Below are positions 44,606 to 55,441 of a stretch of 64,000 nucleotides of DNA, one piece after another; position 1 is the stretch's first letter; the number at the start of each line of letters is the position of its first letter. Position numbers and translations under genes: made by a program. This stretch comes from Sinorhizobium arboris LMG 14919 (lineage in GTDB: Bacteria > Pseudomonadota > Alphaproteobacteria > Rhizobiales > Rhizobiaceae): NCBI RefSeq assembly GCF_000427465.1, contig NZ_ATYB01000008.1, forward strand, positions 372,001 to 436,000. Reading direction: 5' to 3'. Under the pieces are notes generated by a model, which was not told where the DNA came from, made no database searches, and was given only the letters and a program-made list of their open reading frames with translations.

Positions 44606-47600
44606 TCAGATAATAATGAAGTCCGCCGCCGAAAGCCTCAGGTTTGTGCTCAGCTGCGCATATTGAATCGCCGCGATCTCTCCGGTGCCGTCGGCGTCAT
44701 AGGACAAGACGCCGCTATCGGCATCGTAGATGATGCGGTCGTCGGCATCATGAGCGACGCCTCCCGCACTCCCATAAAATGCACCCAGGGCGAGAGCGCC
44801 CTCGCCACCCACGCTCTCAAAGATGAGATTGTCCAGCAGGATCGTGTCGTCGATGACGTTGAAGTCCTTGATCCAGTCGATATTGCCGTTCCCAAGCGCC
44901 GTCGAGAAACGGAATGTATCCTCTCCCGCGCCGCCGATGAGGGTGTCGGCAGCCAGACCGCCATCCAGCAGATCGCTGCCTCCCCCGCCAATGAGCGTGT
45001 CCGATCCCGCAACACCCGGTTGGGCCGGCGCAGGGGGAAACTCGACCGATACGTTCAACTCATATGTCGAACCTGCGGGGACGGCTTCCGCCCAGCCATC
45101 GCCAGGCGCCGTAGGTGACCAGCTGCCTTCCAGTATGTAATAGGTTCCGGTCTCCTGAGTCACGAATACCAGGCTTGAATCCCGGTTGCTCGTGGAGCCG
45201 GGATCGCCGCCGCCGTCATCGTTCTGAGCAACGATGTTGCCGGCGCTGTCGAGCAGCCTGACCCAACTGTCATGGACATTCGGATCGGCAATGCCGTCAA
45301 TGTCGATCGTAATGACCGTGCCGGCCGCCAGGTTGATTTTATAGTATCCGCCCTGGCCGTTGCCGGTGGCGTTGACGGTCGTATGAAGGATCGTCGTCGA
45401 ATCGAAGATATCGCGGTCGCTGGTGAGGGAAAAGTTGTTTGAGATGTCGAACGCGGCTGCGATCGAGTTGTTCGCCGCATCCGGCCCCAGCGTGGCGTAG
45501 CCGCTTCCCATGCCCGGGCGAGGCGGCGCGTCTCCCTGATAGGCAAAATCGCCGAGCAGGGTGTCGTCACCCCGGCCGCCGTCGATCGTGTCGTTCCCCC
45601 CTTGGCCAGTCAACACATTGGCTGCGCCGTTGCCCGTCAGTCGGTCGCCAAATCCCGAACCGGCAAGATTTTCGATGGAGATATATGTATCTCCGCCGGA
45701 CTTGCCTCCAGCGAGACTAAGCCTCACACCGCTCGTCGCGTCAGAGTAGTCCGCCGTGTCGCTGCCGGCGCCGCCGTTCAATCTGTCGGCGCCGCCGCCG
45801 CCGGTCATCGTATCGTCGCCGGCTCCCCCGGAGAGCTCATTGGCCAGCGCATTGCCGATGAGATGGTCATCGAATGACGAACCGACGGCATTTTCAAAGC
45901 CGACGAGAATATCGTGCCGGATAACTGCGCCTCGCCCGACGATTTGCGCAGGACCATCACCGTCGCCACCGTTGGCCGTGCCGTTGGCAAGATCGATCGT
46001 CACGCCGTCCGGGCTGCCCGCGTAGACGACCGTATCAATGCCGGAACCACCATCCAGGTAGTCCTGCCCGGAGCCACCGATGAGCGTGTCGTTGCCGGCT
46101 TCGCCATACAGGATGTCGCCATCGTTGCCGCCGTCCAGGATGTCATCGCCGCCGCCGCCATTGAAATAATCCCCGCCGCCCTGGCCCCAGAAATGATTTG
46201 CGGCGGATGTGCCGATGAAGCGGTCGATGCGGTCATCGGAACCGATCAGATTTTCGATGCTGTAGAAAGTGTCGCCCGAGGCGGTGCCGCCGCTGGCGAC
46301 ATTCGTTGCGAGGTTGACGAGCAGTTGGAAAGGGCTTTCCTTGCTAAAATCGACAGTATCGACGCCTGCACCGCCCCTGAATATATCCACTCCGTCCTGG
46401 CCGATCAGCGTATCGTCACCGGCGCCCCCGTCGAGAATATCGTTGCCTTGGCCGCCGAGGATGGTGTCATTGCCGCCACCGCCGTAGAGCGTGTCGTTGC
46501 CATCATCGCTTTCGGTCTGGTCCTCAAGATCCTCGACATCGATCGTGTTGTTGATGTCGCGGCTGGCGAGCGAGTCGCGGCCGCCGATGATCAGGTCGTC
46601 TCCTCCCTGGCCGAAAATCGTGTCGTCGCCGGCGCCGCCGTCGAGCGTATCATTTCCGTTGCCGCCGAAGATGATGCTGGTCATCGTGTTGTCGCCGGCG
46701 CTGGGCGGGGTCTCGCCGCCGCCGCCCGGCTGGGTCGTCGCCTCGTCGGCGTAGATGATGTTTTCGACGTTGGCGATTTTCCTGATTTTCAGGTGCCTGG
46801 ATAGGAGGATGACCGTGTCGTTGCCGCCATTGGCCTCCTCACGAACGATGTCCCCCAGGGAATCGACGAAATAGATATCGTCGCCGCCGTTGCCGGCCAT
46901 GCGGTCGCCGCCGCTGCGGCCGTCCAGGGTATTGGCGCCGTCATTGCCGATCAGGATGTCGTCAAACCTGCTGCCGATCCCGTTCTCGATGTAATAGTCG
47001 GCTCCATCCGCATTGTGTCCGGCGAAGATCGACACGTTATTGCTATGACCGTTGACACTCGAGAACTGTCCGGCGCGCAAGTCGAGGATCGTACCCGCGG
47101 TCGAGCCGGAGAAGTCGATCGTGTCGGTGCCGCCGGTGTCATGAATCGCGAAGCCGATGTCATGCTGCATGCCCGAGGAGGTCAACTGGTAGCCGTACTG
47201 GGTGCTCCCGAAGCCGTAGACATTGTCCCCTGTGTTAAGGTCTATGTGCTGATAGGTGCGCACTCCATTCTCGTCGACGGTTGAGAAAAAGCGGCGTATG
47301 ACCGCCTCGATGTCGGCCATAAGCGGCGTCGAGGCAGACCAGCGGCTGGTTTCCCCGACGTCGATCCCATCGAAATAGGACATGACGCTGTATTGCTGGC
47401 GATCATAAGTCCAGGTCGCATTGTTCAGATAGTTGATCTGCACGCCGCCGGGACCGCTGTAGTTGTAGAGCCCAGGATGGTTCAGCCCGAACTCATGGCC
47501 GAACTCATGGATGAAGGAATCGAAGACATAACCGCCGATATCCGTCTTATTGGGTTCCGTGTCGTGGAAACGCTGACCGATGCTGACATAACGGTTGCTC

Positions 47601-47944
47601 GAATAGGCGCTGCCATCGTCCTCCTCGCCGAGCTCGGGGCTGACGACCTCCATCCAGTCCGTCGTGCCGTCGAACGGTGCGTCGTCGACGATCTCGAATT
47701 TTAGAGGGGTGACAGACGCCCACATCTGCAGGGCGCCGATTGCGGCGGCCTTGTACTCGGGGTGATCGTTGAGCTCGTAAACGTTGATCCTCAGCGTTCC
47801 CGCAGCCAGTTCTGGCGTGAGACTGCGGGGCAACGCCCCAAGGTAGTCAAGAAAGGACTCATAGTCCTCGCTCTTGCCATAAGGGTTATCCGGCGTCTGA
47901 TCGTTGACCCACCAATTGTCGCTGGTCTGGCTAGGGTTCGGCAT
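44606..47944 (-). CDS. Serralysin-type RTX metalloprotease with inserted PPC-like domain
   Basis: A 1112-residue secreted zinc endopeptidase (M10B). The zinc motif HEFGHEFGLNH has His146, Glu147, His150 and His156; the Met-turn is at Met188 (SVMSYFDG). From about residue 350 there are many GGxGxDxLx Ca-binding nonapeptides. A pre-peptidase-C-like beta domain (about residues 855-1000, with DRDIFDSTT, YYKINLAAGTVITIDIDG and TGTYYILEG) splits the RTX region. The end, AADFIII, is a type I secretion signal. ATG 47944 is used, with GAGGGAAG upstream; the frame to 48088 is unlikely. No type I secretion genes are nearby, so export depends on a transporter encoded elsewhere. It is about twice the size of serralysin. 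Confidence 0.92.
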   Translation of the reverse strand: MPNPSQTSDNWWVNDQTPDNPYGKSEDYESFLDYLGALPRSLTPELAAGTLRINVYELNDHPEYKAAAIGALQMWASVTPLKFEIVDDAPFDGTTDWMEVVSPELGEEDDGSAYSSNRYVSIGQRFHDTEPNKTDIGGYVFDSFIHEFGHEFGLNHPGLYNYSGPGGVQINYLNNATWTYDRQQYSVMSYFDGIDVGETSRWSASTPLMADIEAVIRRFFSTVDENGVRTYQHIDLNTGDNVYGFGSTQYGYQLTSSGMQHDIGFAIHDTGGTDTIDFSGSTAGTILDLRAGQFSSVNGHSNNVSIFAGHNADGADYYIENGIGSRFDDILIGNDGANTLDGRSGGDRMAGNGGDDIYFVDSLGDIVREEANGGNDTVILLSRHLKIRKIANVENIIYADEATTQPGGGGETPPSAGDNTMTSIIFGGNGNDTLDGGAGDDTIFGQGGDDLIIGGRDSLASRDINNTIDVEDLEDQTESDDGNDTLYGGGGNDTILGGQGNDILDGGAGDDTLIGQDGVDIFRGGAGVDTVDFSKESPFQLLVNLATNVASGGTASGDTFYSIENLIGSDDRIDRFIGTSAANHFWGQGGGDYFNGGGGDDILDGGNDGDILYGEAGNDTLIGGSGQDYLDGGSGIDTVVYAGSPDGVTIDLANGTANGGDGDGPAQIVGRGAVIRHDILVGFENAVGSSFDDHLIGNALANELSGGAGDDTMTGGGGADRLNGGAGSDTADYSDATSGVRLSLAGGKSGGDTYISIENLAGSGFGDRLTGNGAANVLTGQGGNDTIDGGRGDDTLLGDFAYQGDAPPRPGMGSGYATLGPDAANNSIAAAFDISNNFSLTSDRDIFDSTTILHTTVNATGNGQGGYYKINLAAGTVITIDIDGIADPNVHDSWVRLLDSAGNIVAQNDDGGGDPGSTSNRDSSLVFVTQETGTYYILEGSWSPTAPGDGWAEAVPAGSTYELNVSVEFPPAPAQPGVAGSDTLIGGGGSDLLDGGLAADTLIGGAGEDTFRFSTALGNGNIDWIKDFNVIDDTILLDNLIFESVGGEGALALGAFYGSAGGVAHDADDRIIYDADSGVLSYDADGTGEIAAIQYAQLSTNLRLSAADFIII

Positions 47945-48077
47945 CGTAAGCTTCCCTCTCTGACGATTGTGCGCATTTACGGCTGTGCCGTTCTGCAGCT
48001 GCCAATTTTCCACCCGCACGCATGGCGTGCGCCTGCCCGTCAGCCCCACCCGAAATAGAGATTGGAAACTTCGACTT

Positions 48078-48103
48078 GTCACCCCCACAAAGACGGGGGT
48101 GAC
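48078..48103 (-). terminator. Stem-loop after the phosphonate permease gene
   Basis: GTCACCCCC at 48078-48086 pairs with GGGGGTGAC at 48095-48103 across an eight-base loop. It lies 27 bp after the permease stop. The stem is strong but no U-tract is visible. Confidence 0.55.
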
Positions 48104-48129
48104 GTCAGGTTAGCTAGCCGGCTCGGCGG

Positions 48130-50172
48130 TCAGTGCAGACCGGTAGCCGCTGCACTCTGCGATGCACGCCGCCAGCCCTGTGTGCGGGCAAGAAGAAGTC
48201 GCGATGCAAACGCGTGAAGAAGTTTTGCCGCCACATTGGTGTAGAAGATCATCATCCCCATTGCGGCCGCCGGCGCTATGTCGCCCGCGTCGTCCATGTT
48301 CAGGATGGCAACCGAGGCAAGCTTGGTGTCCGTGGCATAGAGGAACACGACTGCCGAGACCGTCGTCATGGCATTGACGAAGAGATAGATCGCGATCTCC
48401 AGTACGGCGGGGAGGCAAACCGGCAATGTGACCCGGAAGAAGAGCTTGTAGAACGGTATCTTCAGAGAGTCCGCAACAGCTTCGAATTCCGGGTCCAACT
48501 GCTTCAGCGCAGTGAGCGCCGTCAGATGGGCGACGGTGTAAAAATGCGTAACCGTACAGAGCACCAGGATGGTCATCGTGCCGTAGATGCCGTGAAGCGG
48601 GTTCGTGGCGTTGTTGAAGAAGAAGATATAGGCAAGACCCAGCACCATGCCCGGCACGGCCATCGGGAGCATGGCGAGCATATGAAATGTCGCCCGGCCG
48701 AGTGCGAAGCCCTTGGTCTTTTCGACCATGTAGGCGCCGGTGAACACGATCAGCGAGCCGATCACGGCCGTCATGAGGGCGAGCCGGATCGAGTTGTAAT
48801 AGGCGTCCCAGCCGCCGCCGTCCATGAGATCGAAGGCATAGTTTCGCAGCGACAGACTGAGATCATAGGGCCAGAACTTCACGAGCGCTGCGACCTGGCA
48901 CATGCCGATCATGCCGAGCACGAAGACTGCGACCAGCGTGCAGAAAGCAAAGCATGCCGCATCGAAGCCGCGCCGCGGTTTCGGCTCATAGGGCACCGCG
49001 CGCGCAGAGAGCAAGGCCACCTGCCGGCGTTGTGTCATACGATCCACCGCGAAGGCCAGAAATGCCGGAACGAGCAGAATGACCGAGACGACGGCGCCCA
49101 TCTCGAAATTCTGCTGGCCGATAACCTGTTTGTAGATGTCGACGGCAAGCATGCCATATTGACCACCGATGACCTTTGGCAGCCCGAAATCGGTTATGAC
49201 CAGCGTGAAAACGACGAAAGCGGCGGAGATCAGTCCGTATCGGGCACCGGGCACGGTCACCGTCCGGAAGGTCCGCCACTTGCTTGCGCGAAGCGACGTC
49301 GCCGCCTCGTAATGACGGGCATCTGCGACCGAGAGAGCCGTGGAAATGATCAGAAAGGCGTGCGGCAGCGTGAAGAATACCGAGCCCACGACGATGCCGA
49401 GGGGGCCATAGATCGACTGGCCGAGCAACAGATCCTTGAAGACGCCCTGGTTGCCGAAGAGGTACACCAGCGCGATGCCGGGCAAGAGAGACGGTACGAG
49501 GATCGGGATCGTGACTATCAGCTTGAACAGCCCCTTCCCCGGCATCCGGCTCCTGTTCAGGGCATAGGCGAGCCCGAAGGCGACGACGAGCGTGACTGCG
49601 GTGCTGATGAGCGCCATCGTCACCGAATTCTTGATCGAACGGACGAGTGAAGGCGTTGAAAAATACTCGGCGAAGTTGGAAAGACCGATCGAGCGCGAGG
49701 GCCGCAACATCACCCGGCGGAAATTGTTGCTGTCATATTCCTGCCACTCGGTACCGCGCACCAGCTGCGAACCGGCAAGGAAGTGCGCCTCATCGCTCGT
49801 GCCGCGGATGCGATATCTGACCGGGCTGCGGAAGCTGAAATCAGGGAAAAGCTTCGCCGCCTGCAGCCGCCCATCGGCGCTGGCCTTGAGGTCGCTTTCC
49901 GGGAAGGCGCCGACCGTGGCATTGAGCGCCGCAGCGGTAACGGGATCGCTCCACTCCTGCCCGCTTTGGTCGCTCACCTGGAACTCGAACTGGTGAAGAT
50001 CGAACGTGTAGGTGGAGAACGACTTCGACAGCATCACGAAAAGCGGTAGCGCAAGCGCAACAACCAGATAGACGCCGACGACGAGCATGACTGCGCGTTT
50101 GAGCCAGCCATCGCCGGAAATCTGCTGGCGAACGGCTCGGCCGGGCGGAAGAATATCGACAGCAAGCGTCAT
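48130..50172 (-). CDS. Fused two-domain ABC permease for 2-aminoethylphosphonate
   Basis: A 680-residue membrane protein with about twelve hydrophobic segments in two homologous halves, as in FbpB-type permeases. The first half has a large periplasmic insertion after TM1 (about residues 55-165). EAA loops are HYEAATSLRASKWRTFRTVTVPGARYGL and EFEAVADSLKIPFYKLFFRVTLPVCLPAVLE. Phosphonate systems in other bacteria often use two separate permeases, PhnU and PhnV; here both functions are in one chain. It starts five bases after the ATPase stop and is last in the importer operon. Confidence 0.9.
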   Translation of the reverse strand: MTLAVDILPPGRAVRQQISGDGWLKRAVMLVVGVYLVVALALPLFVMLSKSFSTYTFDLHQFEFQVSDQSGQEWSDPVTAAALNATVGAFPESDLKASADGRLQAAKLFPDFSFRSPVRYRIRGTSDEAHFLAGSQLVRGTEWQEYDSNNFRRVMLRPSRSIGLSNFAEYFSTPSLVRSIKNSVTMALISTAVTLVVAFGLAYALNRSRMPGKGLFKLIVTIPILVPSLLPGIALVYLFGNQGVFKDLLLGQSIYGPLGIVVGSVFFTLPHAFLIISTALSVADARHYEAATSLRASKWRTFRTVTVPGARYGLISAAFVVFTLVITDFGLPKVIGGQYGMLAVDIYKQVIGQQNFEMGAVVSVILLVPAFLAFAVDRMTQRRQVALLSARAVPYEPKPRRGFDAACFAFCTLVAVFVLGMIGMCQVAALVKFWPYDLSLSLRNYAFDLMDGGGWDAYYNSIRLALMTAVIGSLIVFTGAYMVEKTKGFALGRATFHMLAMLPMAVPGMVLGLAYIFFFNNATNPLHGIYGTMTILVLCTVTHFYTVAHLTALTALKQLDPEFEAVADSLKIPFYKLFFRVTLPVCLPAVLEIAIYLFVNAMTTVSAVVFLYATDTKLASVAILNMDDAGDIAPAAAMGMMIFYTNVAAKLLHAFASRLLLARTQGWRRASQSAAATGLH

Positions 50173-50177
50173 TCGCG

Positions 50178-51341
<1,164 letters not shown>

Positions 51342-51430
51342 CCGCAAGCTCCTGGGCAATAAGCATTTGATGAGGCTTGACGGGAACGCTCGTGGCTAAG
51401 CGCCGAACGTTCCCGCGATATCCATGCGGA

Positions 51431-52453
51431 TCAGGACTTGGGCTCGGATTTCGCGTCGTAGCGCTTCTGCCATTCCTTCAGAATGCGGGCGCGGTTGTTT
51501 GCGGCCCATTCGAAGTCGTTCTTGATCATCTTGTCGGCGACGTTGTCGGGAAGATTCTCGATCGGCTTGGCGACCCCGGGATAAGCCACGACGGCATAGC
51601 CGACATTGTACATCTCGTTGGCTTCCTTGCTAATCGACCAGTCGACCAGCGTTTTCGCCGCATCGAGATTGGCTGTCCCGGCGATGATCGCCGTGGCCTC
51701 GGCTTCCCAACCCGATCCCTCAGAAGGAAAAATGATATCGATGGGCGCGCCCGACGTTTTGGCCTTGGCGCCCGGGAACTCGAAGGACACGCCGATGACG
51801 GTTTCGCCTGATGCCGCCATCTTGCAAGGCTTTGAGCCCGAATGGGTATAGGCGGCGATGTTCTCGTGCAGGGCGTCCATGAAAGACCAGGCTTCCTCTT
51901 CGCCGAACGTCTGAAGCCAGGCGGAGACATCGAGGAAGCCAGTGCCGGAAGAATTGGGATTGGGCATAACGACGTGGCCCTTGTATTCGGGCTTCGTGAG
52001 ATCCTTCCAGCTGGTTGGTGGCGTCAGGCCAAGCTTCTCGGCCTCCACCGTATTGTAACAGAGAGCCGCCACATAGGCGTCCATCCCCACCCAGCTCGGC
52101 GGCTTGTCGCTATCCACGAATCTCGGGTCGAGCGCCTCTACGTTCTTCGGAGAATAAGGTTCGAGCATGCCCTCTGACTTCAGCAGCAGCAGCGATGTCG
52201 CAGCCACTCCCCAGACCACGTCGGCCTGCGGATTGTCTTTCTCCGCCAGAAGCTTGGCCGTCATGACCCCGGTGGAGTCGCGGACCCAGTTGATCGTGAT
52301 GTCGGGGTGGGCCTTCTCGAAGGTCTCCTTGTAACGGTCGAGGTCGACCGCTTCGATGGACGTGTAGACCGTTAGCTCGGTTTCGGCGTAGGCGGCGGAA
52401 GATGTGACGATGAGGGCAGTCGCTGCGCCCAGGAATATCTTTGAAAACGGCAT
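51431..52453 (-). CDS. 2-aminoethylphosphonate-type ABC binding protein
   Basis: A 340-residue periplasmic binding protein of the ferric-ion/phosphonate subclass. Signal peptide MPFSKIFLGAATALIVTSSAAYA, then ETELTVYTSIEAVDLDRYKETFEKAHPDITINWVRDSTGVMTAKLLAEKDNPQADVVWGVA, matching PhnS-like proteins. Conserved GHVVMPNPNSSGTGFLDVSAWLQTFGEEEAW follows. ATG 52453 is where the signal begins; the longer frame upstream has no family character. It begins a transcript reading into the ATPase and permease. A GATTTTAC element about 115 bp upstream is shared with phnW. Confidence 0.9.
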   Translation of the reverse strand: MPFSKIFLGAATALIVTSSAAYAETELTVYTSIEAVDLDRYKETFEKAHPDITINWVRDSTGVMTAKLLAEKDNPQADVVWGVAATSLLLLKSEGMLEPYSPKNVEALDPRFVDSDKPPSWVGMDAYVAALCYNTVEAEKLGLTPPTSWKDLTKPEYKGHVVMPNPNSSGTGFLDVSAWLQTFGEEEAWSFMDALHENIAAYTHSGSKPCKMAASGETVIGVSFEFPGAKAKTSGAPIDIIFPSEGSGWEAEATAIIAGTANLDAAKTLVDWSISKEANEMYNVGYAVVAYPGVAKPIENLPDNVADKMIKNDFEWAANNRARILKEWQKRYDAKSEPKS

Positions 52454-52567
52454 GCTAATTCCCCTTTTTGTTGGCATTCGAATTGGCAAGCTCTTTTGGC
52501 GGTAACGGCGACTTGCGCGCCTGGAAATCCGCCTTGCCTGGGAAATCTGCGGGGGATAGATCGATAA

Positions 52568-52575
52568 GTAAAATC
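52568..52575 (-). promoter_or_regulatory. Candidate regulatory box upstream of the phosphonate binding-protein gene
   Basis: Minus-strand GATTTTAC in an AATAGATTTTACTTAT setting, within an AT-rich stretch. The same octamer with A/T-rich flanks recurs at 56701-56708 ahead of phnW. It may be the site of the LysR regulator encoded at 58520. Two copies only. Confidence 0.35.
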
Positions 52576-52633
52576 TATTTATTTTATAGAAGCATTGCCC
52601 CATCTTATATTGCGTCGCAATGCTCTCGAAATT

Positions 52634-52658
52634 GAAAAGAGCGGCCACAGGACCGCTC
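52634..52658 (-). terminator. Rho-independent terminator after phnY
   Basis: On the minus strand GAGCGGTC and GGCCGCTC form an 8-bp stem with one G-U pair, followed by TTTT (complement of 52635-52638). It lies 30 bp after the phnY stop. This separates the phnWAY transcript from the importer operon. Confidence 0.8.
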
Positions 52659-52687
52659 CTTCCTCTTTTATCGGAGCACCGGGTCCC

Positions 52688-54145
52688 TTACGGCCAGGGC
52701 AGCGAAAAAGTCTTGACGTTGGTGAAGCTTTTCATCGCCTCGATCACGCCTTCCTTATAGCCGTTTCCGGAGTCCTTGATCCCGCCGAAGGGCGACATTT
52801 CAATGCGATAGCCGGGCACTTCCCAGATGTTGACCGTTCCGACCTTCAGTCCGGCTATGTACTTCTGCATCCTGCGGTAATCATTGGTGCAGACACCGGA
52901 GGAGAGGCCGAAGGCCGTGGAGTTCGACAGGGCGATCGTTGCGTCGTCGTCGTCGGGAACCCGCACGACCGGTATGATCGGGCCGAAGGTCTCCTCCAGC
53001 ACGAGGTCCGACTGATGCGGCACCCGATCGACGACGATCGGTGGCAGGAGTGCGCCGCTGCGCCCCGGGTGATAGAGAATGTCGGCCCCCTCCTCCGCCG
53101 CACGCATCACCCTCTGCTCGAAAAGTGCCGCCGCCTTTTTATGAATGACGGTCCCGAGGTCGGTAGAGCGATCCATCGGATCCCCGAAACGCAAGCGTTT
53201 CGCCCGTTCGAGGACCATCGGCACGAAACGGTCCGCAACGCTTTCCTGGCAGAGAATGCGCTTGACCGCCGTGCAGCGCTGGCCCGAGTTCTTCGTCGCC
53301 CCCGCGACCGCCAGGTCGGCCGCCATGGCGAGGTCGTCGTCGGACAGGTCGTTGAGGATGATCAACGGGTCGTTGCCGCCGAGTTCGAGTACCTGGCGCT
53401 TGTAGTGCGCGTTGGCGGCGATAAGTTTCCCGACAGGAACGCTGCCTGTGAAGGTGACGAGATCGACATGCGGATTGGTGATCATTTCCATGCCGATATC
53501 GGCAGGCCAGCCGGTGACGACCGAAAGCATTTCCGGCGGCAGGCCAGCTTCGTAAAGAATGTCGGCGAGCAGCAGCGCCGTCATCGGCGTGAGCTCGGTC
53601 GGCTTCACCACCACACAGTTGTTGGTGGCAATCGCCGGCGCGACCTTGTGCGCCACCATGTTCAACGGGTGATTGAACGGGGTGATCGCGGAAATTGCGG
53701 TCAGGGGCTCGCGCATCGTAAAAATCTTGCGCGCCTTTCCGTGGGGCGTGAGGTCGCAGGAGAAGATTTCGCCGTCGTCGCGGATGCACATCTGGCCGGC
53801 AAGCGTAAAGACGTCGAAGGCGCGCCCGACTTCATAGAGCGAGTCCGCTTTCGAGATGCCGAGTTCCAGCGTGATGACGTCGGAAATCTCCTCCTTGCGG
53901 GCGGCCAGCGCCTCCGCGGTCGCCAGCAGGATTTTCTGCCGCTCGTAACGCGTGAGCTTCGCCTGATAGGCGGCCGCGATCGCAAATGCTTCTCTTGCGT
54001 GCTCGGCGCGGCCGGCGGGCACGGTGCCGACGACAGTGTCGTTCCAGGGATAGCGGACTTCTATGCGGTCGTCCGTGTCGATAAGGCGCCCGGCTATTCG
54101 CATCGGTTCGTGGCGCACTGCGATTGTGACCTCCGCCTTCGTCAT
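52688..54145 (-). CDS. phnY: Phosphonoacetaldehyde dehydrogenase PhnY
   Basis: A 485-residue NAD-dependent aldehyde dehydrogenase. It oxidises phosphonoacetaldehyde to phosphonoacetate. Catalytic Cys291 (SGQRCTAVK) and general base Glu254 (LELGGND) are at the positions reported for the S. meliloti 1021 enzyme; NAD-binding FTGSVPVGK is also seen. ATG 54145 overlaps the phnA stop as ATGA, so translation is coupled. With PhnW and PhnA it completes the three-step 2-aminoethylphosphonate to acetate plus phosphate route, which does not use the PhnX hydrolase. Confidence 0.95.
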   Translation of the reverse strand: MTKAEVTIAVRHEPMRIAGRLIDTDDRIEVRYPWNDTVVGTVPAGRAEHAREAFAIAAAYQAKLTRYERQKILLATAEALAARKEEISDVITLELGISKADSLYEVGRAFDVFTLAGQMCIRDDGEIFSCDLTPHGKARKIFTMREPLTAISAITPFNHPLNMVAHKVAPAIATNNCVVVKPTELTPMTALLLADILYEAGLPPEMLSVVTGWPADIGMEMITNPHVDLVTFTGSVPVGKLIAANAHYKRQVLELGGNDPLIILNDLSDDDLAMAADLAVAGATKNSGQRCTAVKRILCQESVADRFVPMVLERAKRLRFGDPMDRSTDLGTVIHKKAAALFEQRVMRAAEEGADILYHPGRSGALLPPIVVDRVPHQSDLVLEETFGPIIPVVRVPDDDDATIALSNSTAFGLSSGVCTNDYRRMQKYIAGLKVGTVNIWEVPGYRIEMSPFGGIKDSGNGYKEGVIEAMKSFTNVKTFSLPWP

Positions 54146-55416
54146 AGCGCTCCCTCCGCACCGGCCTCGGCCGCCGCCGTTACCGCATAGAAAAACGCAT
54201 CGAAGTTGCGAAGACGGGGAGCATTCGGGACTTCGGGCAGAGCGCGGTTGACGATGAAGGGAACCTCCTGCTCGGTCAGCCCTCCATGGGAGCGCAACGG
54301 TTCGTCGAGGGCGGCCAGGTCGTGCCGGTGCTCGCTGGTGCCGAGCGTCTTGTTTTCGGATGAAACGAGGACGATGTCGCCGATGCGGTCTTCCGGCAGC
54401 TCGAAGCGCCGGCACGCTTCCTTGCGGTCGAGCACGACGTCGACGCCCTGGATCGCTTTCAGCCTTGCCATGACCTGGCTGCGGTCGCATGCGTCCGGAA
54501 GATAGGCGGTAGCGAAGGACCCGAGCGCGCCGTGATGCACGACATAGGGGTCGGTGATCGGCAGGATGACACGGGCCGCATCCTTGCCGAGCCATTCGTC
54601 GAGCAGGTCCTGAACATAGATGACGTCGGGTGAGCCGTCCTCCTTGTGCTTCGGTTTCATGCCGTGATCGGCGGTGACGACGATGGCTGCTCCGAGCCCG
54701 TCCAGTTCCGCGAGATATCGGTCGAACATTTCGTAGAAGGAATTGGCTTCCGGAACGCCGGGAGCATATTTGTGCTGAATATAGTCGGTCGTCGTCAGAT
54801 ACATGATGTCGGGACGAAACTCCCTGAGCAGCTTGACGCCCGCAGCGAAGACGAATTCCGAAAGCGCCGCCGAATAGACCTCGGGCACCGGCCGGCCGAG
54901 CCAGGCAGAAGCATCGTCGATACCGTGCTCCGCGCGGGTCGTCTTGTCCGATTTTTCGGACGAGAAGCAGACGGCGCGCTCTTCGTCGAAACGGAGCCCT
55001 TTTCCGAGCAGCGCCCGCAGCTTGTCCTTCGCGGTAACGACGACGACCCGGGCACCCGCATCATAGAACGCCTGGAAAATGGTGGGGGCGCGCAGGAACT
55101 TGGGATCATTCATCATCACCTCTTCGCCCGTCGCTGGCTCATAGAGGTAATTCCCGCAAATCCCGTGCACCGCCGGCGGGCTGCCGGTTGCGATCGAGAG
55201 ATTGTTGGGATTGGTAAAGCTCGGGATGACGCTGTGCGCCAGCCGCACGGCGCCCCGTTCCCGGATGCGCGTCAGCGCGGGCATCAGCCCGGCGTCGATC
55301 GCCGCATCGAGATAGGCGGGCTCGCATCCGTCGAGGCAGATCGCAATTGCGGGCACGCGGGGCCACGGATAGCGGCGGCCATTCACCGTCACCGAAATCT
55401 TGGACATCTGGTTCAT
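54142..55416 (-). CDS. phnA: Phosphonoacetate hydrolase PhnA
   Basis: A 424-residue alkaline-phosphatase-superfamily enzyme. It breaks the C-P bond of phosphonoacetate to acetate and phosphate. Visible zinc-site residues are Asp29 (CLDGCEP), nucleophile Thr68 (PSFTNPNN), and the DYIQHKY and VTADHGM blocks. Length and residue numbers match the characterised S. meliloti protein. ATG 55416 has AGGAG nine bases upstream; the frame open to 55515 lies inside phnW. It follows phnW by 25 bp and overlaps phnY. Confidence 0.95.
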   Translation of the reverse strand: MNQMSKISVTVNGRRYPWPRVPAIAICLDGCEPAYLDAAIDAGLMPALTRIRERGAVRLAHSVIPSFTNPNNLSIATGSPPAVHGICGNYLYEPATGEEVMMNDPKFLRAPTIFQAFYDAGARVVVVTAKDKLRALLGKGLRFDEERAVCFSSEKSDKTTRAEHGIDDASAWLGRPVPEVYSAALSEFVFAAGVKLLREFRPDIMYLTTTDYIQHKYAPGVPEANSFYEMFDRYLAELDGLGAAIVVTADHGMKPKHKEDGSPDVIYVQDLLDEWLGKDAARVILPITDPYVVHHGALGSFATAYLPDACDRSQVMARLKAIQGVDVVLDRKEACRRFELPEDRIGDIVLVSSENKTLGTSEHRHDLAALDEPLRSHGGLTEQEVPFIVNRALPEVPNAPRLRNFDAFFYAVTAAAEAGAEGAL

Positions 55417-55441
55417 CTGCTGTGCTCCTGGAGGTGATCGT

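Noticed and set aside
45914..46804. Long open frames opposite the metalloprotease gene, such as 45914-46804 on the + strand
   Set aside because: They arise from the repetitive Asp/Gly codons of the RTX region read on the other strand; they show no start context or domain.
44606..47944. Repeated units in the protease gene as a CRISPR or DNA repeat array
   Set aside because: The spacing is nine codons with varying bases and encodes GGxGxDxLx peptide repeats; there is no conserved DNA repeat with spacers.
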